Source: Streptomyces sp. TLI_105
GTDB lineage: Bacteria > Actinomycetota > Actinomycetes > Streptomycetales > Streptomycetaceae
DNA: 64,000 bases
Assembly: GCF_900105415.1 (NCBI RefSeq)
Contig: NZ_FNSM01000001.1
Span: forward strand, 7,634,001-7,698,000
Direction of reading: 5' to 3'
The translations under genes and the position numbers were made by a program. The notes beneath the pieces are model-generated. The model worked only from the letters and a program-made list of their open reading frames with translations. It searched no databases and was not told where the DNA came from. Positions 50,567 through 60,700 of the stretch are shown here, piece by piece (position 1 is the first letter of the stretch; every line of letters starts with the position of its first letter).

Positions 50567-51964
50567 ATGACCGACACCCTCAGCGCGCCGCACGCGTTGG
50601 CCCCCCAGACCGAACCCGTGCCGCAGAAGCTCAAGCGTTCCATCGGTGTCGTGGGCGGCACCTTGCTCACGCTGTCGTGCGTGACGCCCGCCTCCACGCT
50701 CTTCGTGGTCGTACCGGACCTCTTCGACGGGGTCGGCACGTACGCCGCCCTGACCATCGCCATCGGCTCGCTGCTCTGTATCGGCGTGGCGTTCTGCTAC
50801 TCCGAGCTCGGCACCCTGATCCCCAGCGCGGGCGGCGAGTACGCCATCGTCTCCACCCTCTCGGGCCGCCTGGCGGGCTGGCTGGTGTTCGTCCTGTCCC
50901 TGCTGGTCGTGATGATCGTGCCACCGGTGATCGCCATGGGGACCGCCGACTACCTCGCGCCCCTGGTGCACATCCCCGCCCCGCTCGCCGGCGCGGGCGT
51001 CATGCTCCTCGCGACCCTCGCGGGCCTCCTCGACCTGCGCGCCAACGCCTGGATCACCGGCATCTTCCTCGTCCTCGAGGTGGTCGCGGCGGGCATCGTC
51101 GCGATCCTCGGCTTCGCCCACTCCGAGCGGGGCGTCGGCGCGCTGGTCCACGGCCAGGTCGCCGCCGAGGGCGGCTCGCACTCGCTCGTCACCGGCGCCA
51201 TGGTGGTCTCCGGTCTCGCCGTCGCCCTCTTCATCACCCAGGGCTTCTCGACGGCCGTCTACCTCTCCGAGGAGCTGGAGAACCCGCGCCGCACCGTGGC
51301 CCGCACCGTGCTCGCCACCCTCGCCATCTCGACCGCCGTCATCCTGGTGCCCGTCGTCGCCATCACCCTCGGCGCCGGCGATCTGGAGACCCTCACCGGC
51401 GGCGACATCAGCGGCATGATCGAGGCCTGGTCCAACTCCGCCGTCGGCACCTTCATCAGCCTCTGCGTCGCGCTGGCCATCATCAACGCCGGCATCGTCA
51501 TGGTCATCCAGAACTCCCGCGTCCTCTTCGCCTCCGCCCGCGACAAGGCCTGGCCGGAGCCCGTCAACAACGCCCTGTCCCGTCTGGGCCGCTTCGGCTC
51601 CCCGTGGGTGGCCACCCTGGTCGTGGGCGTGCCGGGCGCGGCCCTGTGCTTCGTCAACCTCGACACCCTCTACGGCGTCACCGGCGTCTCCGTGACCGGC
51701 ATGTACCTGCTGGTGGCCGTGGCGGCGCTGTTCAGCCGCCGGGGCGCGCACCGCGAGGTCGCGGCGTGGCGCATGCCGCTGTGGCCGGCCATCCCGGTGG
51801 TCCTGATCGGCGTCCTCGCGTACGTCCTGTACATGCAGGACGTCGAGTACCTGCTGTGGACCGGCGGCATCACGGCGGTGGCCACCCTCTACTGGGCGCT
51901 GTACCTGCGGCCCCGCAAGGACACCCGCTGGCTGGTCAGCATTCCGGAGGACGAGCAGGCCTGA
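50567..51964 (+). CDS. APC-superfamily amino acid permease
   Basis: 465 residues with about 12 hydrophobic segments. The APC start signature GVVGGTLLTLSCVTPASTL and the TM6-like SGLAVALFITQGFSTAVYLS, followed by EELENPRRTVARTVL, are clear. VVMIVPPVIAMGTADYLAP and NSRVLFASARDKAWPEP are further family features. It imports an amino acid or amine by proton symport. It is monocistronic and followed by a strong terminator. The substrate is not predictable. Confidence 0.9.
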   Translation: MTDTLSAPHALAPQTEPVPQKLKRSIGVVGGTLLTLSCVTPASTLFVVVPDLFDGVGTYAALTIAIGSLLCIGVAFCYSELGTLIPSAGGEYAIVSTLSGRLAGWLVFVLSLLVVMIVPPVIAMGTADYLAPLVHIPAPLAGAGVMLLATLAGLLDLRANAWITGIFLVLEVVAAGIVAILGFAHSERGVGALVHGQVAAEGGSHSLVTGAMVVSGLAVALFITQGFSTAVYLSEELENPRRTVARTVLATLAISTAVILVPVVAITLGAGDLETLTGGDISGMIEAWSNSAVGTFISLCVALAIINAGIVMVIQNSRVLFASARDKAWPEPVNNALSRLGRFGSPWVATLVVGVPGAALCFVNLDTLYGVTGVSVTGMYLLVAVAALFSRRGAHREVAAWRMPLWPAIPVVLIGVLAYVLYMQDVEYLLWTGGITAVATLYWALYLRPRKDTRWLVSIPEDEQA

Positions 51965-51981
51965 CCCTGTCGACACCTTCC

Positions 51982-52024
51982 CGCCCGGGGGCCGGGGCGC
52001 TTTCCGCGCCCCGGCCCCCGGGCG
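51982..52024. terminator. Strong hairpin terminator after the permease
   Basis: A perfect 19-bp inverted repeat (51982-52000 and 52006-52024) with loop TTTCC, followed by TTTCGC, 18 bases after the permease stop. Confidence 0.88.
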
Positions 52025-52157
52025 TTTCGCGGCACGGGCCGTTCGGGTCGTGCCGCGGCGCCCGGGACCGGGGACGATCACTCCGTACGGGGGGCGGTCG
52101 GTACGTCCCGCGTGTCGTGCCGGGCGGCATGGGCGGCGGAAACGTATCTGTGCATGC

Positions 52158-52565
52158 ATGACCACCGACATGGAACACCTGTTGAACGTACGTCTGTGCG
52201 AGCGCTTCGGTGACGCGGCCGACTGGGCCGAGGTCACGTCCCTGACCGCCTCCCTTCTCCGGGTCGTCCTCTCGGCGCTCGGTCCCGAGGACGCCATGGC
52301 CTTCCTGACGGCGGCGCGTCACGCCCTCGACGAGGAGGAATCCCGGGCAGGAACGATTCACCTGGGCTTCGGAGCCCACCTCTGGACCCACCTCGAAGAC
52401 GTCTCCTGGGGCGCGTCGGCCCTGGCCAGGGCATCGGCCTGGGACGCGATGCTGACCATGCACCGGCTTTCCGTACTGGCCCCCCACCCGGGCCTCGGCG
52501 CTCATGTCGACAGCGCGCTGGAAGCCTGCCGGCTCCGGCTCGTGCCGGCCGTCGCCGGCTTCTGA
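52158..52565 (+). CDS. Hypothetical protein, all-helical
   Basis: 135 residues from ATG 52158. Predicted helical, with DAADWAEVTSLTASLLRVV, EDAMAFLTAARHALDEEES and ALARASAWDAMLTMHRLSV. No signal peptide, membrane segment or catalytic motif is visible, and I do not recognise a family. Codon usage matches its neighbours, which supports a real gene. It stands alone between the permease terminator and the next, convergent gene. Confidence 0.6.
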   Translation: MTTDMEHLLNVRLCERFGDAADWAEVTSLTASLLRVVLSALGPEDAMAFLTAARHALDEEESRAGTIHLGFGAHLWTHLEDVSWGASALARASAWDAMLTMHRLSVLAPHPGLGAHVDSALEACRLRLVPAVAGF

Positions 52566-52727
52566 CCGGGGCACGCGCGCGGGGTCGGTGAACCGGCCCG
52601 CGCGCCGACGGCCTCCTCACCTCCGTCCCCGAGGCCGCCGACGCGGCGGCCTCGGGCCCCCGCTCCCCGGTGAACGGCCGACCCCGGCCCCGCCCCACCG
52701 GCGAGCTGCCGGCCCTGGGGGCGTGCC

Positions 52728-53291
52728 TCAGCGCAGCGCCCTCGCCGCCCGGAGCCACTCGCGGTCGTCGGCGCCGAGCAGGCTGTCCGGAAGCGTCTCG
52801 TCGTCCAGCAGTACGGCCACGGCCGGGGCGTGTTCCAGGAACGCGGTCCTGCACCGTTCGCGTTCGGGGTGGTCGTCGTCGAGCCCGAGCAGCAGCACCG
52901 ACCGCTCGGAGGCCGCGTCGACGGGTTCGGACAGGCACGCGGCGACGACCACCAGGTCGACCAGGCCGGACCGCACCGCGGGCGCGAGGCCGGGGTCGGC
53001 CGCGAGACGGAGCAGGAAGGGCAGGGCCGCGGGCATGGCCGCGCTCATGTGGAGGACACCGTCCAGCAGGACGTTAACAAAAAGGCGGAGCGCCTCGGGA
53101 CCCGCGGCCTCGTCGAGCAGGCAGGGGAGGAGGGCCGGGATTCCCGACGGACCGGCGGGGGCGGGCGGCCAGACGGCGTCGGAGCGGCCCAGAAGCGCGG
53201 GATGACCGGACCCGGCGAGTCCTGCTCGCGGATGGTCGCGGAGGAACCGGGCGATGTCGGCCTCTTTGGCGGCCGCATCCGTCACGCACAT
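52728..53291 (-). CDS. Hypothetical protein, HEAT-like helical repeat
   Basis: 187 residues from ATG 53291 (an upstream in-frame start at 53441 has non-coding composition). The body is paired amphipathic helices, with ALRLFVNVLLDGVLHMSAAM, PFLLRLAADPGLAPAVRSGL and VDLVVVAACLSEPVD, like HEAT or ARM repeats. The C-terminus AVAVLLDDETLPDSLLGADD is acidic. No known family. Such scaffolds often bind partner proteins. Convergent with the hypothetical gene at 52158. Confidence 0.62.
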   Translation of the reverse strand: MCVTDAAAKEADIARFLRDHPRAGLAGSGHPALLGRSDAVWPPAPAGPSGIPALLPCLLDEAAGPEALRLFVNVLLDGVLHMSAAMPAALPFLLRLAADPGLAPAVRSGLVDLVVVAACLSEPVDAASERSVLLLGLDDDHPERERCRTAFLEHAPAVAVLLDDETLPDSLLGADDREWLRAARALR

Positions 53292-53389
53292 CCGTACATC
53301 CTCCGTCCCGCCCGACGCCCGGTCGACGGCACTCTCTCCTGCCCGGGCGGCCGAGCGCAAGGGCCGGGATCGACCAATCACCCACCCCC

Positions 53390-53450
53390 TGATCGAAATT
53401 CGATCAATCGACGGGAACGCATTGACTCGATCACCGGCCACACCTAGCTT
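53390..53450 (+). promoter_or_regulatory. Promoter and operator of the beta-helix exoprotein gene
   Basis: TTGACT (53422-53427) and TAGCTT (53445-53450) are spaced by 17 bases, one of the best sigma-70-type promoters in the window. Just upstream TGATCGAA-A-TTCGATCA (53390-53406) is a perfect 8-bp inverted repeat. CGATCA recurs at 53428-53433. The RBS AGAAAGG precedes the ATG at 53487. Confidence 0.65.
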
Positions 53451-53486
53451 CTGGCCGCATCCGACCGCCAGAAAGGTTGTTGCGCC

Positions 53487-54992
53487 ATGACCATCAGAGC
53501 TTTGCCCGCACGGCAGTTGACACTCCGCGCGCTCCTCGCCGCCGCCCTCGCGCTCGGCGGAACCGCCCTCTCCGGCGCGCCCGCCGAGGCCGCGGGGAGC
53601 GTCACCTATGTGGACTGCTCACGGGCGACCCCCGGGGACGGCAGCCAGGGGGCGCCGTTCAACAGCATCGGACAGGCCAACGCGAGGACGTACGGCCCCG
53701 GCGACACGCTCGCCTTCGCCGCCGGCACCACGTGCACCGGCGCCCTCGCCCCCCAGGGCAGCGGCACCGCCGCCGCACCCATCGACCTCACCGGTTACGG
53801 CACCGGCGCCCTGCCCGTGATCGACGGCGGCGGCGCCCCGAACGCGGTCTCCCTCACCAACCAGGACCACTGGCGGATCAGCGACCTCGCACTCACCAAC
53901 CCCGCCCCCACCCTCGCCCGCCGCACCGGTCTGCGGATCTCCGCCACCGACGGAACGGCCCACCGCGGCTTCGACATCGGCAACCTCGTCATCGACCGGG
54001 TGGCCGGCCAGACGAACAAGAACAGCCCCACCACCGAGGACTTCGTCCAGTCCGCCGGCATCGTCACGGGCGCGAGCGGCACGAACTCGACCCTCAACGA
54101 CGTCCACGTCCACGACAACCGGATCAGCAACACCGGTGGCGGCGGCCTCAAGATCCGCGTCGGCGCCATGGCCGTCAAGGGCACCGGCGTACTGATCGAG
54201 AACAACGTCGTCAAGGACGTCGGCGGCGACGGCATCATCGCCAGCTACGCCGACGCGCCCATGATCCAGTACAACAACGCCTCCGGCGTCGGCAACGGCG
54301 TCTACCCCTTCTCCGGCGGCAACTTCGCCGGCATCTGGGTGCTCGGCGACCACGATCCGACCATCCAGAAGAACGCCGTGTACGGCATCACGCGGATGTC
54401 CGTGGCCGACAGCCAGGCCTTCGACTGCGACTGGGGCAACACCGGCACCTGCACGATCCAGTACAACTTCAGTCGCGACAACGTCGGCGGCTTCTTCCTC
54501 GACTGCGACGGCTGCGGCACCATCGGCGGCGCCCGGCAGGTCATCCGCTACAACATCTCCGAGAACGACTGCCGCATGAGCAGCGTCAGCGCCGGCCGCT
54601 CCGCGCTGCACCTCTACAACAACGTCCTCTACTGCACGGACAAGAAGTTCAGCATCACGCTCCCCGACGAGAGCGTCGTCGAGAACAACATCTGGGTGGG
54701 GACCAGCGACTCCCGACTGCCCGCCGGGGCCGGGATCTCCTGGCTGTGGAACGTCTTCCAGGGCGTGCCCCGGCCCACCGCCAACGGCATCGTCGGCGAC
54801 CCGCAGTTCGTGAACCCCGGCACCGGCGGCGACACGATCCACTCCGCCGACGGCTACAAGCTGCGCGCCACGTCCCCCGCCCTGAACAACGGCTCCGTGA
54901 TCAGCGGAAACGGAGGCCGCGACTACTGGGCGAACCCGGTGAGCGCGACCACGAAGCCGCACCGCGGCGCGTACAACGGGCCGGGGCTCTGA
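53487..54992 (+). CDS. Secreted right-handed beta-helix protein (polysaccharide-lyase-like)
   Basis: 501 residues. The signal peptide covers about 1-36 (RALLAAALALGGTALSGAPAEAA). The mature protein opens with VTYVDCSRATPGDGSQGAPF, the usual entry strand of parallel beta-helix proteins, and continues with many GIVTGASG/IENNVVKDVGGDG-type rungs. Several Cys (DCDWGNTGTC, DCDGCG) suggest disulfides. It resembles pectate-lyase/DUF1565-like right-handed helices. The catalytic Arg/Asp of characterised lyases could not be placed, so the activity is unknown. Polysaccharide binding or cleavage outside the cell is likely. Confidence 0.8.
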   Translation: MTIRALPARQLTLRALLAAALALGGTALSGAPAEAAGSVTYVDCSRATPGDGSQGAPFNSIGQANARTYGPGDTLAFAAGTTCTGALAPQGSGTAAAPIDLTGYGTGALPVIDGGGAPNAVSLTNQDHWRISDLALTNPAPTLARRTGLRISATDGTAHRGFDIGNLVIDRVAGQTNKNSPTTEDFVQSAGIVTGASGTNSTLNDVHVHDNRISNTGGGGLKIRVGAMAVKGTGVLIENNVVKDVGGDGIIASYADAPMIQYNNASGVGNGVYPFSGGNFAGIWVLGDHDPTIQKNAVYGITRMSVADSQAFDCDWGNTGTCTIQYNFSRDNVGGFFLDCDGCGTIGGARQVIRYNISENDCRMSSVSAGRSALHLYNNVLYCTDKKFSITLPDESVVENNIWVGTSDSRLPAGAGISWLWNVFQGVPRPTANGIVGDPQFVNPGTGGDTIHSADGYKLRATSPALNNGSVISGNGGRDYWANPVSATTKPHRGAYNGPGL

Positions 54993-55146
54993 ACACGCGC
55001 CGATATGTGACGGTCTGCGACATGCCGCTTTCGGCCTAATCGGCCTGTTGCGGGTCGCTCGGCGGCCACCCTGAGCCTGTCGACCAGCGTGGGCTGTCGG
55101 GGCGGCGGCCGGCAGCCCGGTCCGGCGGCCCAGAGAGGAAATGACC

Positions 55147-57156
55147 ATGGCTCTGAGCCGCCGCCAGTTCGTCGCCTATGCCCTAGCCTCGGGAGTGGCG
55201 CTCGAGATCGGTGACGTCGTCGTCTCACCGTCCTCGGCAAGCGCCGCCGCGCAGGTTCCACCGACCTTGCTCGCCGGTCAGGCGCTGACGTCGTCGACGG
55301 TGCGACTGCTGTGGACCGCGGTCGCGGGGGCCGACTCCTACCGGGTCTACCGGAACGACCAGCTGATCGCCGAGCAGCCGGGCACTTTGCTGGAGGACAC
55401 CGGCCTGGCCGCGACGACGACCTATCGCTACGAGGTCACCACCGTGATCGGAGGGGTCGAGTCGGCGCGTTCGGCCCCCGTCATCGTGGTCACCCAGCAG
55501 CCGGACCCCGCATCGCCGCCGTCCGCGCCGACCAACCTCAAGGCGAGTTCGATCACGTCGTCGAGCGTGAAGCTCAGCTGGACCAAGTCCACGAGCGTGG
55601 CCAAGGTCACCGGCTACCGGATCCTCCGCGGCCCCGTCGGGGCTCCGCTCCAGAACCTGGTCCAGATCGCGACGACCGACGGCGGCACCACCTACACCGC
55701 GAGCAAGCTCTTCGCCAACCGCGCCTACCAGTTCGCGGTGCGCGCCGTCGACGTCGCCGGGCACGTCGGGCCGGCCGCCACCATCGTCGTCACGACCAGC
55801 ACCACGAGCGACACGAGCGCCCCTTCGGCGGTGTCGAGCAGCAGCGTGGCGGTGCGGCGGTACTCCTCCAGCCGGCTCGACGTCGTCTGGGGCTCGTCGA
55901 GCTCCAGCGACGTCGCCGGCTACCAGGTCTACCGCAACAACGTCCTCGTCGCCACGGTGGAGGAGCCGCTGCGCAAGACGTACTCCGACAACGGACTCGC
56001 CCCGTCGACCTCGTACACGTACCGGATCGCGGCGGTCGATTCCGCCGGCAACGTCTCGGCGCTCACGACCGGCAGGACGCTGTCCACGCCGGCGGCCGGA
56101 ACCGTCCTGGTCACCCGCGGTCCCTACGTCGTCCAGACCGACCGGACGAGCGCACGCGTGCTGTGGTGGACCAACCTTCCGACTCCGAGCACCGTCGACT
56201 ACGGGATCGGAGCGTTGACCGCCAGCGTCTTCGACCCCACTCCGCGGCTGCAGCACGCCATGCTGCTCGGCGGGCTCCAGCCGGGAACCGAGTACATCTA
56301 CCAGGTACGGTCCGGCAACGCCACGCTCGCAGGCAACCGCTTCACCACCGCTCCCGCGCCCGGCGCGTCCTTCACCTTCGCGGCGGTCGGCGACTACGGG
56401 GGCGGTTCGGCGCAGGAGGCGAACATCGCGAACCTGATCGCCGCGTCACCCGCCCAGTTCGTGCAGACCCTCGGCGACAACGTGTACCCGGATGCCCAGG
56501 ACCCGGATCCGGAACGCTTCTACTCCGACTTCGACAACCGCTTCTACAAGCAGTACGGCCCGGCCATCCGCACCCGGACGCTCTATCCGGCGAACGGGAA
56601 CAAGGACTACTACGGCGACGGCGCGACGGCACGGAACCTGTGGTCCCCGAACAACCAGCGCTGGTACAGCTACGAGTGGGGCGACCTCCACGTCCTCGTC
56701 GTCGACAGCGAGCAGCCCCTGGGAGCCGGCTCCCCGCAGCGCGCCTTCGTGAACGCCGATCTCGCCGCCGCGACCACGGCGTGGAAGGTCTGCGTCGTGC
56801 ACCGCCCGCCCTACAGCTCGACGAGCAGCAGCTCCAGTTCGACGACGGTCCTGACCGATCTCGTTCCGCTCCTGGACCAGTACCGGGTCACGCTCTGCCT
56901 CTCCGGCAACTCCCACAACTACGAACGGAGTCATCCGCTGCGCATGGGCGCAATCGATCCGACGGGAGTGACGTACGTCGTCTCCGGTGGTGGCGGCAAC
57001 GGGCTCAACGCGTTCCAGGCGACCCAGCCGTTCTGGAGCGCGTACCGGGAAGCGCGTTACGAGTACGTGCAGTGCTCGGTCTCCCCGACCCAACTCGTGC
57101 TCAACGCGTACAGCGACACCGGGGTGCTCTTCGACAGCATGACCTGGACCCGGTGA
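55147..57156 (+). CDS. Secreted FN3 / purple-acid-phosphatase-like metallophosphoesterase
   Basis: 669 residues. ATG 55147 is preferred because GAGGAA lies seven bases upstream; ATG 55141 is also in frame. The signal carries SRRQFVAYA, compatible with Tat export. Three FN3 domains follow at about 36-310, each with YRVYRN/YRI-type strands. The remaining part is a PAP-like metallophosphoesterase: GDYGGG, LGDNVYPD, GNKDYYG, VHRPPYSS and GNSHNYER. The canonical GNH(D/E) and GHxHxY motifs read GNKD and GNSHNY, so a substrate-binding His is Lys and one metal-ligand His is Asn. The enzyme may be altered or inactive. Confidence 0.85.
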   Translation: MALSRRQFVAYALASGVALEIGDVVVSPSSASAAAQVPPTLLAGQALTSSTVRLLWTAVAGADSYRVYRNDQLIAEQPGTLLEDTGLAATTTYRYEVTTVIGGVESARSAPVIVVTQQPDPASPPSAPTNLKASSITSSSVKLSWTKSTSVAKVTGYRILRGPVGAPLQNLVQIATTDGGTTYTASKLFANRAYQFAVRAVDVAGHVGPAATIVVTTSTTSDTSAPSAVSSSSVAVRRYSSSRLDVVWGSSSSSDVAGYQVYRNNVLVATVEEPLRKTYSDNGLAPSTSYTYRIAAVDSAGNVSALTTGRTLSTPAAGTVLVTRGPYVVQTDRTSARVLWWTNLPTPSTVDYGIGALTASVFDPTPRLQHAMLLGGLQPGTEYIYQVRSGNATLAGNRFTTAPAPGASFTFAAVGDYGGGSAQEANIANLIAASPAQFVQTLGDNVYPDAQDPDPERFYSDFDNRFYKQYGPAIRTRTLYPANGNKDYYGDGATARNLWSPNNQRWYSYEWGDLHVLVVDSEQPLGAGSPQRAFVNADLAAATTAWKVCVVHRPPYSSTSSSSSSTTVLTDLVPLLDQYRVTLCLSGNSHNYERSHPLRMGAIDPTGVTYVVSGGGGNGLNAFQATQPFWSAYREARYEYVQCSVSPTQLVLNAYSDTGVLFDSMTWTR

Positions 57157-57206
57157 ACCGGCCGACGGGGCGCGCCCCGTCGAGCCCGTACGGCGACTGA
57201 GGAGAG

Positions 57207-57234
57207 CACGTGGCGCCGCTCACGGCGCCACGTG
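57207..57234. terminator. Hairpin between convergent genes
   Basis: An 11-bp perfect inverted repeat (57207-57217, 57224-57234) with a 6-base loop that includes part of the stop codon of the minus-strand gene. A second palindrome, CGACGGGGCG repeated inverted at 57163-57182, precedes it. Together they separate the phosphatase-like gene from the convergent NTF2-like gene. Confidence 0.65.
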
Positions 57235-57618
57235 GTAGTACCGGGTACAGGCGAGGATCATCCCGTCGTCGGCGATCGTGAAGAGGTCGACGAACCGGAG
57301 GTCCTGTCCGTCGGTGCCCGGCGCCACCCGGCGCCCCGTGGCGACGACGCTGCGGCCCTGGCCCACGACCCGGTCGATCTCGTGACGGGCCCGTGGCAGG
57401 GGGCGCCCGAAATGGGTGTGCAGGACCGCCGCCCGGCCACGGGCCGGCGGCAGCCCCGGCAGTTCGAGGACCACGCCGTCGTGCAGCAGGGAGGCGCACG
57501 AGTCCAGGTCACCGGCGTCCAGGTAGTCGTAGACCAGGCGGACATGGTCGATTCCGGCGGCGGTGACCAGGTCTGCCGGTCCCGGCAGCCAGGTGCTCGT
57601 GTCATCTTGGCGGTTCAA
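57220..57618 (-). CDS. NTF2/SnoaL-like protein
   Basis: 132 residues from TTG 57618, with AAGGGG eight bases upstream. The frame is open to an ATG at 57708, which would add 30 residues. IDHVRLVYDYLDAGDLDSCA, then LLHDGVVLELPG and FVDLFTIADDGMILACTRYY show the NTF2-like cone fold. In secondary-metabolite regions such proteins act as cyclases or hydroxylase partners. Its link to the NRPS region is possible but unproven. Divergent from the SARP gene. Confidence 0.8.
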   Translation of the reverse strand: MNRQDDTSTWLPGPADLVTAAGIDHVRLVYDYLDAGDLDSCASLLHDGVVLELPGLPPARGRAAVLHTHFGRPLPRARHEIDRVVGQGRSVVATGRRVAPGTDGQDLRFVDLFTIADDGMILACTRYYHVAP

Positions 57619-57791
57619 CGGCTGAGCCCCTTTCGCTCTCGGCCAGGATTCTGGGGGGAGCCGCCAACTCCGCGTTATTCCCCCTCTATCTCCGACCGGG
57701 ATCTTCACGGCATGGACAGGGCGGGGGTGGTTGTGGAGACTGTCCTCACTCGGACCTGAGGTGTCAACTCGTTTCTTTGGTGGGGGAATCG

Positions 57792-60700
57792 GTGACGGAC
57801 GACATCGGGGACAGATCCCAGGAACTCCCGGACATGTCGCCCCTCGCCTTCCGGGTCCTGGGGCCGCTGCAGGTCCACGGCCCCGACGGGCCGCTGCGGC
57901 TCCCGCCCGGCCGCCAGGAGGTGATCCTCGCGGCGCTGCTCCTGGAGACGAACCGGGTGGTCAGCACCAACCACCTGGTGGACCTCATCTGGGAGGACAA
58001 CCCGCCGGAGACCGCCCGCACCCAGGTGCAGATCTGCGTGTCGCGGCTGCGCAAACTCCTCGCCGGCGCGGACGGCGAGGTCTCGATCACGACCCGGCCC
58101 CCGGGATACGTGCTGCACACCGACGCGGGCAACGTGGACGCCGCACTCTTCACCGGCCTCGTCTTACGGGCCCGCCGACTGCGCGAGCGCGGCGAACTCG
58201 ACCAGGCCGTACGGCTGCTGAGGGACGCGGTGACGCTGTGGCAGGGCGACTGCCTGTCCGGCCTCGACAGCGGCCCGCTGGCGAACAAGGCGCGACAGCT
58301 CAACGAGGAACGTCTGACCGCCGTCGAACTCCGCATCCAACTGGAGCTCGAACTCGGACGGTACGACGGACTCGTGGGCGAACTGCAGAGGCTCACCCAC
58401 GAACACCCGCTGCGGGAGAAGCTGCGCGGCCAGCTGATCCAGGCCCTGTACTGGTCGGGACGGCAGGCCGAGGCCCTGGAGGCCTTCCGCACCGCCCGAC
58501 GGTTCCTCGCCGAGGAACTCGGGCTCGAACCCAGCAGGGAGCTCAGGGAACTGGAGTCGGCGATCCTCGCCGGCCGGCTCTCCGCGCCCGCTCCCGTACG
58601 CGTACCGGGGGACAGGGCCGAGGAGGAGACGGCGGGAGCGAAGCCCGAGGAGGACCCCGAACCGGCCGCCGCCCCGCCGTCCCCGGAGGCCCTGCGCCAG
58701 GACGCCGTACCGCACCAGCTTCCCGCCGCCGTCGCCGACTTCGTGTCCGATCCCGGCCGGCTCGCCGCACTGGAGGAAGCGCTGACCGGGCGGCCGGGCC
58801 GCACCACGGTGGGGCTCGCCGCGATCACGGGCAAGCCCGGCACCGGCAAGTCGACGCTCGCCGTGCACGTCGCCCACATGCTCTCCGAGACCGGCTTCCC
58901 CGACGGCCAGCTCTACTGCGACCTGCGCGGGACGACCGGCACCCCGGCCACCCCCGAGGAGGTCCTGGGCCGGTTCCTGCGCGCGCTCGGCATCCCCGGC
59001 CAGCTGATCCCGGAATCCCTGGACGAGCGCGCCGAGATGTACCGCACCCGACTGGCCTCCCGCCGCGTCCTCGTCGTCCTCGACGACGCCGCCGGCGAGG
59101 GCCAGGTGCTGCCGCTGCTGCCCGGCAGCCGGGGCTGTGCCGTCCTCGTCACCGGCCGCGCCCGCCTCACCGCCCTGCCCGGCGCGCACCGGGTCGAACT
59201 CGACGTGCTCGCCGAGGACCAGGCGCTCGAACTGCTGTCCAGGATCGTCGGGCGGGAACGCGTCGCGGGCGAGGCCGCGGCCGCGGAGGCCCTGGTCCGC
59301 ACGGTCGGACGACTCCCGCTGGCCCTGCGGATCGTCGCCGCCCGGCTCGCGGCCCGCCCGCACTGGACCCTGGCGTCCATGGTGCAGCGCCTGGCCAACG
59401 AGCGGCACCGGCTCGACGAACTGACCCACGGCGAGATGACGATGCGCGCCAGCCTGTCGCTGACCTACGAGGGCCTGGCGCCGGAGGACCGCCGACTGCT
59501 GCGGCTCCTGAGCATGGCGCAGGCACCGACCCTGCCGAGCTGGCTGGCGGGTGCGCTGCTCGACGACCGCCGCCCCTTCCCCTCGGACCTGATGGAACCG
59601 CTGGTCGACGTGCAGATGCTGGACGTCGCCGGAGTGGAGCGGACCGGCGGCTTCCGGTACCGCTTCCACGAGATCATCCGCGTGTACGCGCGGGAACAGC
59701 TGGCGGCCCACCACACGCCCGAGGCACGACAGGAGGCGCTCGCCCGGATGGCGGGCGGCTGGATGCACCTCGCCCAGCAGGCCCACCGCAAGGTGTACGG
59801 CGGGGACTTCACCGTCCTGCACGGCGACGCGCCCCGCTGGGAACCCCCGGCCTCCTACACGGACGAGGTGCTCGCCGACCCGCTGGCCTGGCTCGACGCC
59901 GAACAGGCCTCCCTGTGCGGCATGGTCGAACACACCGCCCACGCCGGTCTCCACGACCTCAGCTGGAACCTCGCGACCTCGCTCGTCACGCTCTTCGAGG
60001 TGCGCGGCCACTACGACCTGTGGGAGCAGACCCACCTGAGCGCGCTGGCCGCCGTCCGCAAGGCCGGAAACCTGCGGGGAACCGCCGCGATCCGGGCGTC
60101 GCTCGGCTCGCTCTACATGAGCCGCAACCAGTTCGACACGGCCCGGCAGGCGCTGAACTCGGCGCTCGACGTCTTCCAGGCGCTGGACGAGCCGATGGGC
60201 GAGGCGCTGTGCCGACGCGACATGGCGCTCATCGCACGCACGAACGGCGACGACTCCGCGGCCCTGGAGCTGTACCGGCGGTCCCTGGCCGACTTCGACC
60301 GGGCGGGCGACGTGGTGGGCCGCGCGATCGTCCTGACCCAGAGCGCGCACATCCGGATGCGGCAGGGCGAGATCGCGGAGGCACAGAGCCAGCTGGACGA
60401 GGCGCTCGACATCTACGAAGGAGTCGGTTACACGGGCGGCCGGGCGCGAACACTGCGGCGCGTCGGGCAGCTGCTGCTCGAACAGGGCCGCAGCGACCTG
60501 GCGGTCCTGACCTTCACGGAGGTGCTGGAGCTCTGCCGGGATTCCGGCGACGTCATCGGGGAGGGCCATCTGCTCCGCGACCTGGGGCACGCCTTCGTCA
60601 TCATGGGCCGTCCCGACCGGGCCAGGGACTTCTACGACCGCGCGGTGGCCGCGCGGGAGGGCGTCATGGATTTTAGCGGTGGCGCGCTGGCGCGCCTTGA

